Counted from the stretch's first letter, positions 42,096 through 51,381 are shown. The stretch is DNA of 64,000 bases from an uncultured Rickettsiales bacterium (GCA_900546225.1 URBZ01000002.1:82631-146630); one strand, 5' to 3'. Made by a program: numbers and translations. Notes: generated by a model not told the origin, from the letters alone.

Positions 42096-45038
42096 CTATT
42101 TTCGTTTTACAACCGGCGTGCGCTGTTCTGGCAACTTTATCGGTTTTGGTGTACCCAGTAATGACACAGCAAACTTTTCAATGTTTGTGCATTTACCAAC
42201 AGATTTTTTCACAACCTGTGTCCGATTGTTATCTTGGCGATACAATATGAAGTTTGTGCCATGATCCATTTTGGTGATATATCCTTCGTACACACCATCT
42301 GCAGCGGTCAGGCGAACATAATCGTCCTTGTGTAACGAACAGACAAATTCACCATCTGGGACTTTGAAGACATCGTCATCTTTCCCCTTGGTATCGGTAA
42401 CAAAAATCGGAACACACACGTATTTGCCATGCGCATTGCGCCAAATATCAAATCGAAACATATCGCCACGAACAGCGCGTCCATGTCGAATTTCCAGTGA
42501 TCCTTTGTCGCGATTTTTATTCAGACCACGTTTTGAACGATATGATTTTGGATCTGCGTAAATTGTTTCATCGTGCGCCGCACCCGTGGCGTTACAACGT
42601 GGCGGGCGCGATACAATAATATCGTTCAAGCAGGAGATAACATCAGTACGAAAACCGTTCCATGGTTCTTGGATAGAAGTTTTCAGTGCGGTATACCATG
42701 CCTGACCATATTTTTGAATCAGCGCATATTTGTTTTCAAATCGCGCCGACAGCGTTGACAGGTACTTTACCATACCCTGTGTCGCACATGCGATTACAAT
42801 CGCGTCTTGGGCATGATGTTTGTCTGATTCATCACGATTTTTGACCAAGCCCCACTGGTGACGCAGATAGTCCGTCAAAGAACCAGTACGCACCAATACT
42901 CGCTTTTTTATATCATCAGATGCAGGCCAATCGATACCATATTCCAAATATTCCGTGGCGAACTTGGCAATAGTGGCATTATCATTCGCGTTACGTTCAA
43001 TAAAACCGTTTTGTTCGGCATCACACTTGGGTAAATCGGTGTTCGTCAATTTTTTGAACTTTGCAGGATTATGCAAGGCACGCGCACGCACCGTCATGTC
43101 ATAAAATTGTTCAGATGTCAGAAACTCATATGGCGTTTTGCTGCCCTTGCGTTGATTACATTCGTGACAGACCAAAACCCTGTTGCTCTGCGAATTATCA
43201 AGGGAACGCGAATATGGCAAAATATGGTCTATTTCATACGCCCCCCAATCACCAGCAGCCAATACCGCATTACAGTATGGGCACTTGCCACCCTGCTCCA
43301 TATACAATTTATACTTAAAGTAATTTTTGCCGTACTCTTTGCGGGCTTCTTCGGTTGCCTGACGATTGCGTTCCTGTTCGCGATTCATGCGCGCAATATC
43401 ATCGGGCGAATTTTTTAATTCACGACCGATTTCCAAATGGATTCTGTCGGGCGCGCCAAACCGATAAACCATCGCATTATAAACCTTGCGTAATTGGACA
43501 AGGGTTCGCTTGGCAACTGGTGATGTAATACGATTACCCAGCAAAGTCCAATTTATCTGGTGCAGATGCCCCGCTGGCGCGCCGTCGTCGCGATTTATAT
43601 ACGACACGTTTTGTGCCCTGAAATCTTTGTTCAGGCCAGATGCAACCGCTTCGTTATACTTTTTGCCATTCTCCATTTCAGGAATAATTTTTTGCAATGC
43701 AGAGATAGACAACTTGATAAATTCTGAACTGGTGATTTGTGCGATTGCGGCGGCATGTTCTGGCAATATTTCAGACACAGCGCGTTCAATATTTTCCGGC
43801 GTTTTCTGGGTTGCGATGACATCAAATATCTTGTCCATCGTGTCTATATCGGTTGTGTATTTGGCCAGTTTATGCCAACCCGTAAATGCATAGAATTTCT
43901 GACATTCGATTTTCTTGATATCAGGTTCAATCCACACCTTGTTTTCTTTGTCATATATACGGGAATAGTTCAACGTTTTGAACTGTTTATCATCGTCCCA
44001 TTTCAACAGGTTACGCACGTCGGCATATTTCAGCCCCGTTTTCTTTTTATATAACTCATCTATAACTGTCTGGGTTTCAGCAACCGTAAAATCATTTTGG
44101 CGACACTTGGTCAATGCGACAAACTTTTGCGCCGTTGGCGATTCCTTGGGCGCGACCGGTTCATTCGTGAACGGACATTTGCCACGCATTTCCGCAATAG
44201 ATTTGGCCAATGGCGATGCAGATTCATTAAATTTACGTTGGCGACACGCAACAGCCCACCATTTTTCAAACGCGTCCGAAAAATCATTACCAAAGTCACG
44301 TTGCGCGTGCAAAATCATTTCTGCTTCGCGCTTGATTTCCGAACGCGGAATAGAACTTGAATACGTTGATTGCACTTCTGTTTTTTGCGTGCCGTCTTTT
44401 GCGATTTTGACAACGCTTTTTCTGCCGTTGCGCATCTGAGCGTGTTCGGTGGCATACAGCATTTGGCACATTGTTTGATCCGGATTTTCACGTTGCAGTT
44501 TGGCCAAATTATCTTTGATTGCACCAATGGCTTTTAATTCCTCTTTGGACTCTGCGTCGTCCGCCTTTTCTGATTTTGCACCAGCTGGCACAGGGTATGT
44601 TATATCATCGTACCCGCGATGCTTTGCCAAATGGTACAAGATGCGTCCTGTTTCACGCGGCGTCAGTTTTCGCGTAAAAGCGTCAACCGCACGCAGTTGC
44701 CAGATGTTTATATCCGTATCACGGTTCAGATAAAAATTATTTTGTCCGTCAGATTTTGGTTCTGGAATATCAATCAGATGGTATTGACGTAAAATATCGC
44801 GAATTTCGCGCATACGCTGTGCACGATGTCTGATTCTGCGACGCGCACCACGCGCCGTGCGACGATCGGCGGCATTTTGTGCCTGATCAAAACAGCGCAC
44901 ACCCGCACCCACTATTTCACCCACGGGGCGGCTGTCGGGCGCGGACGCATCTGTGGTTGATGCCGTTGGATCTGACATTCTAACAGCGGCCCAACCGATA
45001 CTGGCGATACCCAAATCGAATCCAAAAATCAAAGACAT
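42096..45038 (-). CDS. cas9: Type II-C Cas9 endonuclease, compact
   Basis: 980 residues from MSLIFGFDLGIASIGWA. AGAGG lies seven bases before this ATG, and an ATG two codons upstream is less suitable. RuvC-I Asp8, Arg-rich bridge helix (about 56-80), RuvC-II Glu in HLEIGREL (about 536), HNH YEIDHILPYS (His605) framed by two CxxC zinc pairs (Cys586/589, Cys624/627), RuvC-III HHAQDAIVIA (His742, Asp745). The nuclease is therefore expected to be active. It is smaller than the II-A enzymes. The PAM-reading end is the C-terminal 200 residues. The tracrRNA lies directly upstream, divergently. Confidence 0.97.
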   Translation of the reverse strand: MSLIFGFDLGIASIGWAAVRMSDPTASTTDASAPDSRPVGEIVGAGVRCFDQAQNAADRRTARGARRRIRHRAQRMREIRDILRQYHLIDIPEPKSDGQNNFYLNRDTDINIWQLRAVDAFTRKLTPRETGRILYHLAKHRGYDDITYPVPAGAKSEKADDAESKEELKAIGAIKDNLAKLQRENPDQTMCQMLYATEHAQMRNGRKSVVKIAKDGTQKTEVQSTYSSSIPRSEIKREAEMILHAQRDFGNDFSDAFEKWWAVACRQRKFNESASPLAKSIAEMRGKCPFTNEPVAPKESPTAQKFVALTKCRQNDFTVAETQTVIDELYKKKTGLKYADVRNLLKWDDDKQFKTLNYSRIYDKENKVWIEPDIKKIECQKFYAFTGWHKLAKYTTDIDTMDKIFDVIATQKTPENIERAVSEILPEHAAAIAQITSSEFIKLSISALQKIIPEMENGKKYNEAVASGLNKDFRAQNVSYINRDDGAPAGHLHQINWTLLGNRITSPVAKRTLVQLRKVYNAMVYRFGAPDRIHLEIGRELKNSPDDIARMNREQERNRQATEEARKEYGKNYFKYKLYMEQGGKCPYCNAVLAAGDWGAYEIDHILPYSRSLDNSQSNRVLVCHECNQRKGSKTPYEFLTSEQFYDMTVRARALHNPAKFKKLTNTDLPKCDAEQNGFIERNANDNATIAKFATEYLEYGIDWPASDDIKKRVLVRTGSLTDYLRHQWGLVKNRDESDKHHAQDAIVIACATQGMVKYLSTLSARFENKYALIQKYGQAWYTALKTSIQEPWNGFRTDVISCLNDIIVSRPPRCNATGAAHDETIYADPKSYRSKRGLNKNRDKGSLEIRHGRAVRGDMFRFDIWRNAHGKYVCVPIFVTDTKGKDDDVFKVPDGEFVCSLHKDDYVRLTAADGVYEGYITKMDHGTNFILYRQDNNRTQVVKKSVGKCTNIEKFAVSLLGTPKPIKLPEQRTPVVKRK

Positions 45039-45125
45039 GTGCATTCCTCTTTGTTTTTACCCTTGTATTATGAATATAGACCCAACAAGCACAAATTACA
45101 ACCCGACACCATAAAAACAAAAAAC

Positions 45126-45154
45126 TTGACGTCAGCAATAATCTATCATAGCAT
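45126..45154 (+). promoter_or_regulatory. Predicted tracrRNA promoter
   Basis: TTGACG (45126-45131), 17-base spacer, TAGCAT (45149-45154), placing the start near 45161, just before the anti-repeat. Confidence 0.5.
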
Positions 45155-45160
45155 AGTGAC

Positions 45161-45281
45161 GTAAGAAATCTTTATTGACGGACGATTTGAGAAGCAACCG
45201 TTTATATAATAAAGAATATTTTCTGTGGGGTTTTACGATTACGTATCCCCTGCGCCGTCCCCCAACGGGGGACGGCTTTTA
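45161..45281 (+). ncRNA. tracrRNA
   Basis: GACGATTTGAGAAGCAACC (45181-45199) is the exact reverse complement of positions 7-25 of the CRISPR repeat. It is followed by a bulge and TATATAA, able to pair with the repeat's GTTATA start. Downstream are a GGGG/CCCC stem and the intrinsic terminator GCCGTCCCC/GGGGACGGC with TTTTA (45254-45280). Position, strand (divergent from cas9) and architecture match type II-C tracrRNAs. The 5' end is an estimate. Confidence 0.88.
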
Positions 45282-45303
45282 TTTATGGCAAACACATCAA
45301 AAA

Positions 45304-45328
45304 ACACCCGCGGGCGGGTGTTTTTGTT
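45304..45328. terminator. Terminator of the glycine-zipper gene
   Basis: ACACCCG/CGGGTGT stem with a CGGG loop, runs of A and T on both sides. Confidence 0.75.
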
Positions 45329-47104
45329 TTATCGGTTGATCATTGTGGGGATTACGATTTCGTCGTTGTAATAGCCCAAGAATCGTTTTCCGGTGGCGCA
45401 GTATATTTTCTGCAACGAATCCTTGTATTCGCGCACGGCCGTGACCCAACGGTTTTCAATATCGGATTGCGCCCCTTGGTATCCGGCGTATGCACCCAAC
45501 GCACCACCAGCACCCGCGCCAATCAATGTGCCTTTTAATCTGGCCTTGTTACCAAAGTCAATAATACCACCATCGGACGCATCGACCATTATTGGGTAGA
45601 AGTCGCTGATGCTGTATTCGCCGTCCAAAGCATATCCAGCACCACTGGACGTGCGGCCCAAGATTGTATGCCCTGATAAATCTGTTTTCAATTTGGCCCA
45701 ATCAGAACGCTTGTAACCAAATGCCTTGTCATTGACGTCGGCAATCATCGCAGGAATCTGTGTACCGGTGGCAATGGTGGCACTGGAAATCTTGGCATAC
45801 ATCGCACTGTCAGGATTTGCACCATTTTTCATTTCGTTTTTTTCGGTCAGATAAAACTGTTTTGCTGAATCAGCTTTGACCTTTTCGAACCCTTCCTTGG
45901 CCACAGCTTCAATGTCTTTGTTCGGGTATGCCTCTAGTTTAATATTCAACAGGGTTTCTTGTTTACAACCAGTATCGTCTGAGTTACATACTAATGTTGT
46001 TTCGTCGCCAGTGTTGTAATAAGCGTTTTTACCAGACAGTGCCGTACTCTTTCTGATAACACCCCACAGGCACTTGGAATTTTTATTCTGTGGCTCGGCG
46101 GGTTTATCGTCCGTTGTGGCACTGGCGGACGCGGACGCAGTCGCGCTGGCTGAACCGGTATTATTGGACGTATCTGACTTTTCCTGATTTGATTTTGGTT
46201 TTTCGGTGATGCTGGGTATTTTGCAATCCTCGATACGCAGGACAGATTCCCCACTGGCGGCAATGTTGCCAATCATACTGCCCGCGGCGGCGTTGACACC
46301 AGTTGACAGAATTGTGTCACCTGCAACCTTGCCAGAATAGGCATTGCCCGCCATCAGTGCTGCGCCGCTGAGTGCGCCGATGATTGTGCCGGTGGTTTTA
46401 TGTTTGCCACCGCCCAATATACTGTCACTGCCGATTTCGTTTTTGCCGGCGGCATTGCCCGCCAGACCACCAATCACCGTGCCCGCCGCGATGCGCAGGC
46501 CGGCGTTTTGTTTCTGTTCCGCATTTAATACCTGAACCACGTCCGCACGGGTCGGTTCGTTGTCCGCGGGGAATGTAACCTGTGCCGCGTCGGTGGTGTA
46601 TGAAAATTCAGGAAAGTCAGAGATATTACATTTGACCGCATCGCCAGCCGCCAAATTTGCGCGCGCCAAAACGGCATCAGAACCGTCCAGTCCCATTTGA
46701 TAGCCACGCAATTCGACAACCGCGACACACGTTGATGCGCCACCCGCACCATTGCCAACCGTCGGCGAATCCCATGCAAATTCGCCATTTGGATATACCA
46801 TTGCGCAAGAATCCAGTGTTGCAATACTGACACGCGAATCCGTTTCGCCACGTGATAACTTTTGTGCCAATTCACGATTTGCCACCCGCACCGGCAGGTT
46901 TGTTTCCGCGTCCGCCGACTGGGTCGTGGCAGTTGGTGTGGCGGCGGCCGCTGCGGCCGCTGCAATCTGTTCACGTTGGGCATTTACCTGTTGATAGCCG
47001 GCTGCATAACTGCGCGATGCGTTGCCAACACGCACTGCGGCGGCGGCGTGGCCGCCAGATAATAGAGCATAGATAATAGATAATAGATAATAGTTATATT
47101 TCAT
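45329..47104 (-). CDS. Secreted glycine-zipper protein with repeat-encoded signal peptide
   Basis: 591 residues. The leader MKYNYYLLSIIYALLSGGHA AAA is largely encoded by five heptanucleotide repeats (47059-47093). An Ala/Thr-rich segment follows. Glycine-zipper helices appear at GTVIGGLAGNAAGKNEIG, GTIIGALSGAALMAGNAYSG (about 210-260) and GTLIGAGAGGALGAYAGYQG near the end, typical of envelope-associated lipoprotein-like or OmpA-region proteins. Cysteines are present but there is no lipobox. The ATG overlaps the TGA of the upstream four-helix-bundle gene. Because seven is not a multiple of three, repeat slippage would change the frame. Confidence 0.65.
   Translation of the reverse strand: MKYNYYLLSIIYALLSGGHAAAAVRVGNASRSYAAGYQQVNAQREQIAAAAAAAATPTATTQSADAETNLPVRVANRELAQKLSRGETDSRVSIATLDSCAMVYPNGEFAWDSPTVGNGAGGASTCVAVVELRGYQMGLDGSDAVLARANLAAGDAVKCNISDFPEFSYTTDAAQVTFPADNEPTRADVVQVLNAEQKQNAGLRIAAGTVIGGLAGNAAGKNEIGSDSILGGGKHKTTGTIIGALSGAALMAGNAYSGKVAGDTILSTGVNAAAGSMIGNIAASGESVLRIEDCKIPSITEKPKSNQEKSDTSNNTGSASATASASASATTDDKPAEPQNKNSKCLWGVIRKSTALSGKNAYYNTGDETTLVCNSDDTGCKQETLLNIKLEAYPNKDIEAVAKEGFEKVKADSAKQFYLTEKNEMKNGANPDSAMYAKISSATIATGTQIPAMIADVNDKAFGYKRSDWAKLKTDLSGHTILGRTSSGAGYALDGEYSISDFYPIMVDASDGGIIDFGNKARLKGTLIGAGAGGALGAYAGYQGAQSDIENRWVTAVREYKDSLQKIYCATGKRFLGYYNDEIVIPTMINR
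47059..47093 (-). repeat. Heptanucleotide repeat array, left arm
   Basis: On the minus strand CTATTAT x3, CTATGCT, CTATTAT. It lies within codons 4-16 of the glycine-zipper gene and is inverted relative to the array at 47466. Confidence 0.85.
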
Positions 47105-47463
47105 TTTTTCTTTACCTGCTTTTTTGTCTTGATGGTGGCCGTCAATAATTTCATTATCTCTTCACAGTCAGAATTTATACTCTCATACCATTCTGTTGGA
47201 ATTAAACCAACATTCTTTAACAAATCTAACCAATACAACGTTTCTGAACACTCCTTGTACGCAATATAAACTTTGGCTAAAAAATCATCTGCCGATATTG
47301 CGCATTTGGCCTCTGATAGATTTGCGCCGATGCTTGTTCCCGACCGCAACAACTGACGAGATAAAATTATTTCGTTTTTCTCTCCTGTTAAATATTTACA
47401 CAACTTATAGATACGAACAGCGAAATCCTTACTCTTTTGTACCGTTACGCTATTTGCCGTCAT
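47101..47463 (-). CDS. Four-helix-bundle protein (S23/IVS family)
   Basis: 120 residues. The signature FAVRIYKLCKYLTGEK, LSRQLLRSGTSIGANLSEAK and FLAKVYIAYKECSETLYWLD defines the family first seen in ORFs of 23S rRNA intervening sequences. The proteins form pentamers of four-helix bundles and resemble the Avd accessory proteins of diversity-generating retroelements. No such role is shown here. The gene is framed by inverted heptamer arrays and overlaps the start of the next gene, suggesting it arrived as a small mobile unit. Confidence 0.9.
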   Translation of the reverse strand: MTANSVTVQKSKDFAVRIYKLCKYLTGEKNEIILSRQLLRSGTSIGANLSEAKCAISADDFLAKVYIAYKECSETLYWLDLLKNVGLIPTEWYESINSDCEEIMKLLTATIKTKKQVKKK

Positions 47464-47465
47464 AT

Positions 47466-47493
47466 CTATGCTCTATTATCTATGCTCTATGCT
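47466..47493 (+). repeat. Heptanucleotide repeat array, right arm
   Basis: CTATGCT, CTATTAT, CTATGCT, CTATGCT on the plus strand, immediately before the four-helix-bundle start and after the stop of the barrel gene. Same units as the left arm, opposite orientation. Confidence 0.85.
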
Positions 47494-48573
47494 CTAAAAC
47501 TGCAAACGCGCGCGGACACCCAAATCAACCATGCCCAGACGGCCACTTTCGTACCAGTTGGTATAGTGGAACACGCTGTCGTATGGTGCTTGGTATTCAC
47601 CGCCCGCATCGTCGCCCAACCATTCGGTTTGGGAAACAACGATACTGCCCGATGTTTTAACCTTGCCTAAATTGGCATAGCGAACAAAGAAATCCAATTT
47701 AATGCCGCCGTCCAGTTCGGTGGTTAAACCACCCTCGACCGAAAAGGCCAACTGTTCTGTTGTGCCGCCGTTGTGATATGCATATACGTCCGAGATACCC
47801 GTCAGGTCACCCGCACCCGCCGCCGATGGATCCATCACGTCATAAAACGTGCCATCGTACACGACATAGTCGGCGATTGTGTTCAACGAAATACCAACAC
47901 CAGCCCCGATGTACGGACGCAACGCGCCCCCCGCCAGATAGCCAGTATAAGAATCGATATTATAATACACGTTCAACATCGTCGTGTTTGCGGTGATTGC
48001 GCCACCACTGACCTTGCCCGTGATATAGCCACCATTACCATCGGCGGATTCAACCGTGTCTGGGTAACTGAGGCCCGAATAACGCAAGAACGAGAAATCA
48101 ATACGCACATCGTTATTGATTGCCGCGCCAACCGATACCTGTAATGGAATCACGGTATCAGACGAAAAGTTTGCATCTTTGAATGCGCCGGGGACGACAT
48201 ACGATTTATCTTCGCCGGCATAGTCGGCGGACATGCTGCCCGTGATTGATGCAGAATACCCCGCGGAAACACCGATGTACAGACCACTGTCCGCCAAACG
48301 GTCATAGTCCGCTGGCTGGTAATACTGGCGTCCTGCATTTGTTGCAGACGACCCGACACGTGGTAATGCGCCCGTGACACGGGTATTGGCCGGCAAACTG
48401 GTACTGGTCGTGACCGACGTTTGATTTGGCAATGCGATAACCTGACCCTGGGCGGTGGTTGCCTGATATGTTGTTGGATACGCCGCCTGATACACAGGAT
48501 ACGCGGCACGCGCGTCAAATGATACGCCCGCCAAAACACCCGTTAAAACGGCAAAAACAGCAGATTTTTTCAT
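47494..48573 (-). CDS. Outer-membrane beta-barrel protein
   Basis: 359 residues from MKKSAVFAVLTGVLAGVSFD ARA, a clear signal peptide with Ala-x-Ala cleavage. The mature part alternates amphipathic strands (LYIGVSAGYSASITGSM, VDIRIDFSFLRYSGLSYP-like, GALRPYIGAGVGISLNTI) and ends in an aromatic residue (RARLQF), as needed for BAM insertion. An N-terminal Tyr/Gln/Thr-rich stretch precedes the barrel. It resembles 8-10-strand OmpW/OmpA-like surface proteins. The ligand is unknown. Confidence 0.75.
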   Translation of the reverse strand: MKKSAVFAVLTGVLAGVSFDARAAYPVYQAAYPTTYQATTAQGQVIALPNQTSVTTSTSLPANTRVTGALPRVGSSATNAGRQYYQPADYDRLADSGLYIGVSAGYSASITGSMSADYAGEDKSYVVPGAFKDANFSSDTVIPLQVSVGAAINNDVRIDFSFLRYSGLSYPDTVESADGNGGYITGKVSGGAITANTTMLNVYYNIDSYTGYLAGGALRPYIGAGVGISLNTIADYVVYDGTFYDVMDPSAAGAGDLTGISDVYAYHNGGTTEQLAFSVEGGLTTELDGGIKLDFFVRYANLGKVKTSGSIVVSQTEWLGDDAGGEYQAPYDSVFHYTNWYESGRLGMVDLGVRARLQF

Positions 48574-48633
48574 GTAAAATCCATTTCCTTTTGCGTACAT
48601 TATATCATAAAAATCCCTAAGAGTACAAAACAA

Positions 48634-48656
48634 AAATCCCGCATTACGCGGGATTT
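48634..48656 (-). terminator. Terminator of the second barrel gene
   Basis: AAATCCCGC/GCGGGATTT stem with a 5-base loop and T-run on the minus strand. Confidence 0.75.
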
Positions 48657-48683
48657 AGTCCAATATGTTTTGTTGTTTTATGT

Positions 48684-49745
48684 TTAGAACGTAAAGTTCA
48701 GGCGAACGCCCATTTCGGCCTTGACATCTGTCCCGTTTTGGGATTTACGATGCGAGTCGTCCAGCGTATATTCGCCATAAAGCGTAATCTGGGTGTTATC
48801 AGTCAACTGGTTTGAAAATGACGCGCCGATAACGTATTCGTCCCAACCGTCTTCCATATCAGCCAACTGTTTTTCCAGCGCAGCCGCCAATCCCTTGGTG
48901 CGCGCATTTGGCATTTCGGTTGTGATTTTATCAACGCCATGATCAGAATGACGATTGAATTTGAACCAGCCGCCCATGCTCCAACGGTTTGAAAATTCAT
49001 AGAACCCTTGGACACCGGTACTCAAATCAGTATTTCCTTTTAATTTTGCGGAAATCTGGGTTGGTGCATCAATGGCGGCCAATGCCAATCTGTTTCCCTT
49101 GTTTGCACCGACAACACGTATCATATTGTTGTCATCTGCGAATGTTTGCAGGATTTCAACAAATGCCTGTGCGGTAAATTTGTCCCATACGTGACCAAAT
49201 TTTGTTCCCGCGTGGAATCCCCACATACCGTCGGAATAGTTATCATAATCAAACACGCCGTACACAGTGCTCGGGTTATTCAAGTCACCCTTTACATTGT
49301 ATGTGCCGCGCATTTCACCGACACCACCCAAGTGGATATCGCCGTACACGTCCCACACAAAACCCTTGTACAGGTTCAAGATACGATATGTTGTACCCAA
49401 ACGGCCGCCGGACAGACCGGTACGACCAATGTCGTTATCGTGGGTGTATTGCAACATAAAGTGTGCCGCCCAACGATCTGTAATACCATAGCCCATTTCT
49501 TCTTGGACGCGGACGATTGGAAATTCAAATCCGCCGCTGTGATTTTTTTCGCGGTGCGCCCATGAATTATCGGCGACCTTTAACATAATACCGTTGGATA
49601 ATTTGGAATAGAACATATTCTGTTCTGGCAAATATAACGGATTTTCCATGTTATGAACCGTAGAATACGGCCCAGGAATGTTTGCAGCCATCGCAGGCGC
49701 AGTCAGCGCAGCCACTGCTGTCGCCAACGTAATTGTTTTTTTCAT
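48684..49745 (-). CDS. Outer-membrane beta-barrel protein (second)
   Basis: 353 residues from MKKTITLATAVAALTAPAMA A, with AAGGAG eight bases before the ATG. Strong signal peptide, then alternating strands (WAAHFMLQYTHDND, GTTYRILNLYKGFVWDVYGD, FYEFSNRWSMGGWFKFNR) and a C-terminal GVRLNFTF with terminal Phe. Roughly 12 or more strands are likely, as in general porins or transport barrels. Direct repeats upstream may be operators. Confidence 0.75.
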   Translation of the reverse strand: MKKTITLATAVAALTAPAMAANIPGPYSTVHNMENPLYLPEQNMFYSKLSNGIMLKVADNSWAHREKNHSGGFEFPIVRVQEEMGYGITDRWAAHFMLQYTHDNDIGRTGLSGGRLGTTYRILNLYKGFVWDVYGDIHLGGVGEMRGTYNVKGDLNNPSTVYGVFDYDNYSDGMWGFHAGTKFGHVWDKFTAQAFVEILQTFADDNNMIRVVGANKGNRLALAAIDAPTQISAKLKGNTDLSTGVQGFYEFSNRWSMGGWFKFNRHSDHGVDKITTEMPNARTKGLAAALEKQLADMEDGWDEYVIGASFSNQLTDNTQITLYGEYTLDDSHRKSQNGTDVKAEMGVRLNFTF

Positions 49746-49781
49746 CAAATAACTCCTTCGTTGTGATGAAATTCTGCGGCC

Positions 49782-49832
49782 CCCATTATTGGCAAGACCG
49801 GAGGTCATATCCACACCGCCCATTATTGGCAA
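49782..49832. repeat. Paired direct repeats upstream of the barrel gene
   Basis: CCCATTATTGGCAA occurs at 49782-49795 and 49819-49832, 37 bases apart, 40-90 bases upstream of the ATG. Possible activator or repressor sites. Confidence 0.55.
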
Positions 49833-49914
49833 CAGTGCGTTTTTGTGACACGACCGTTTATCATGGTATACCTATTTTGGGAATAAAGTCAAAGAAATCT
49901 TTTTCTTGCAAAAT

Positions 49915-51159
49915 TTATTTATGCTGGTATGCGACAACGCACGGCGCAAATTTTTCCCAGTTTTCCGCCGAAATCCACGCGCGCGGTATTGTAATACTGT
50001 TATGCTGGCCCGCCGACATTTTTGGCAACGCATCGCCATTTTTTGCATTTATAATTTGATTCAGGTGCACCGTTGCGCCACCGATTACCCCAGGCAACAC
50101 GAATGTAATGTCGGTATCGGCGCGCAATTCATTGCGTAATTCCAGTGTAATTTTGTCCGTGTCCACCGCGGTTACCACGCCCACCGCATGCCAATCAGAC
50201 GTTGAACGCGTTGTTTCGTAATCATGCGCGTCTGCCCCCAAGTTCCCGTCAAAGAACGCCGTGGTGTATCCGCGCGTTTCCAACTTGTTCAGCAAATCCA
50301 TAAATGGCGCGGGGTCAAAATTATCAGGCCCCGCCGCATACGCGTCCAGCGCACAGCGATATGCATTCGTCACCATGGCGACATAGTATTCGCTGCGATT
50401 GCGCCCCTCTATCTTTAATGAATCAGGGTGCGCGGCAATAATTTCTGCCAAGCGTGGCATCAGGCACAAATCGCGCGAGTTCATGATGTATGCGCCACGG
50501 GAATCTTCCTCTATCGGCATTTCAACGCCGGACTGGGCCTCGCGCAAAATAACATCGTATTTCCATCGGCACAGTTGCGCGCACGCCCCGCGGTTTGATG
50601 GACGCCCCGTGATAAAGTTTGATAACAGGCAACGGCCCGAATAACTCATACACATTGCGCCATGAACAAATATTTCCAGACCAACATCGGGGCACGCAGC
50701 GCGGATTTCACAAAATTCGTTAAATGGGACTTCGCGCGCCAAAACGCACAATTTTGCGCCCGCTTTTTGCCAGAACTTTACCGACGCCGATGAACAAATA
50801 TTCGCCTGTGTCGACACATGAATTGGAATATCAGGATGATGTTCGCGCACCCACATCATAACCCCAGGGTCGGCGACAATCAGCGCATCAGGGCGCAGGT
50901 AATCTATCACCGCACTGACACGGGGCATATTCGCATATTCGCGTTCGTGTGCAAACAGATTAAAAGCCAAATAAACCCGTTTGCCCGCAGCATGGGCCAG
51001 ATCTATGCCCTGCTTTACCTCGTCAACTGTAATTTTTGCACGCGCACGCATTGAAAAACCCGGCAGACCAGCATAAATTGCGTCTGCGCCATATAAAATT
51101 GCGGTTTTGAATGCGTCCAGCGTGCCCGCCGGTGCAAGTAATTCTGGTAATTTAATCAT
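49915..51159 (-). CDS. U32 family peptidase-like protein (TrhP/YegQ type)
   Basis: 414 residues. LPELLAPAGTLDAFKTAILY GADAIYAG starts the TIM barrel. The cysteine set in VHGAMCMSYSGRCLLSNFI ... GACAQLCRWKY is the [4Fe-4S] site of the family, and SLKIEGRNRSEYYVA follows. U32 proteins with this layout act with prephenate in tRNA 5-hydroxyuridine formation (TrhP) or in anaerobic ubiquinone hydroxylation (UbiU/V). The C-terminal beta-barrel extension (about 320-414) favours TrhP. Monocistronic. Confidence 0.85.
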   Translation of the reverse strand: MIKLPELLAPAGTLDAFKTAILYGADAIYAGLPGFSMRARAKITVDEVKQGIDLAHAAGKRVYLAFNLFAHEREYANMPRVSAVIDYLRPDALIVADPGVMMWVREHHPDIPIHVSTQANICSSASVKFWQKAGAKLCVLAREVPFNEFCEIRAACPDVGLEIFVHGAMCMSYSGRCLLSNFITGRPSNRGACAQLCRWKYDVILREAQSGVEMPIEEDSRGAYIMNSRDLCLMPRLAEIIAAHPDSLKIEGRNRSEYYVAMVTNAYRCALDAYAAGPDNFDPAPFMDLLNKLETRGYTTAFFDGNLGADAHDYETTRSTSDWHAVGVVTAVDTDKITLELRNELRADTDITFVLPGVIGGATVHLNQIINAKNGDALPKMSAGQHNSITIPRAWISAENWEKFAPCVVAYQHK

Positions 51160-51267
51160 AATCCGTGCCCTTTGCTGTATATTTTTTACGGTTATTGCAT
51201 AAAATCAAGCGATTTATGATTTTTACACTTGAAATTATTTTTTTAACCATGTATAGTAAAGCCCGTT

Positions 51268-51343
51268 GCCAGTTTAGCTCAGCTGGTAGAGCATCTGATT
51301 TGTAATCAGAGGGTCGTTGGTTCAAGTCCGACAACTGGCACCA
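51268..51343 (+). tRNA. tRNA-Thr (TGT)
   Basis: Acceptor GCCAGTT pairs AACTGGC. The anticodon arm CTGAT-TTGTAAT-CAG carries TGT, the T-arm has GGTTCAAGTCC, and CCA is encoded. Confidence 0.95.
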
Positions 51344-51348
51344 GAATT

Positions 51349-51373
51349 ACCGCGGTCACCCGCGGTTTTTTGT
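51349..51373 (+). terminator. Terminator after tRNA-Thr
   Basis: ACCGCGG/CCGCGGT stem with T6 tail. Confidence 0.85.
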
Positions 51374-51381
51374 TTGTGTTT

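Noticed and set aside
22029..45300. Direct repeat of the tRNA-Ser 3' end as island att site
   Set aside because: No second copy was found by eye, so no attachment site is annotated.
47101..47463. Diversity-generating retroelement accessory (Avd) role for the four-helix-bundle protein
   Set aside because: No reverse transcriptase or template/variable repeat pair is present in the window.
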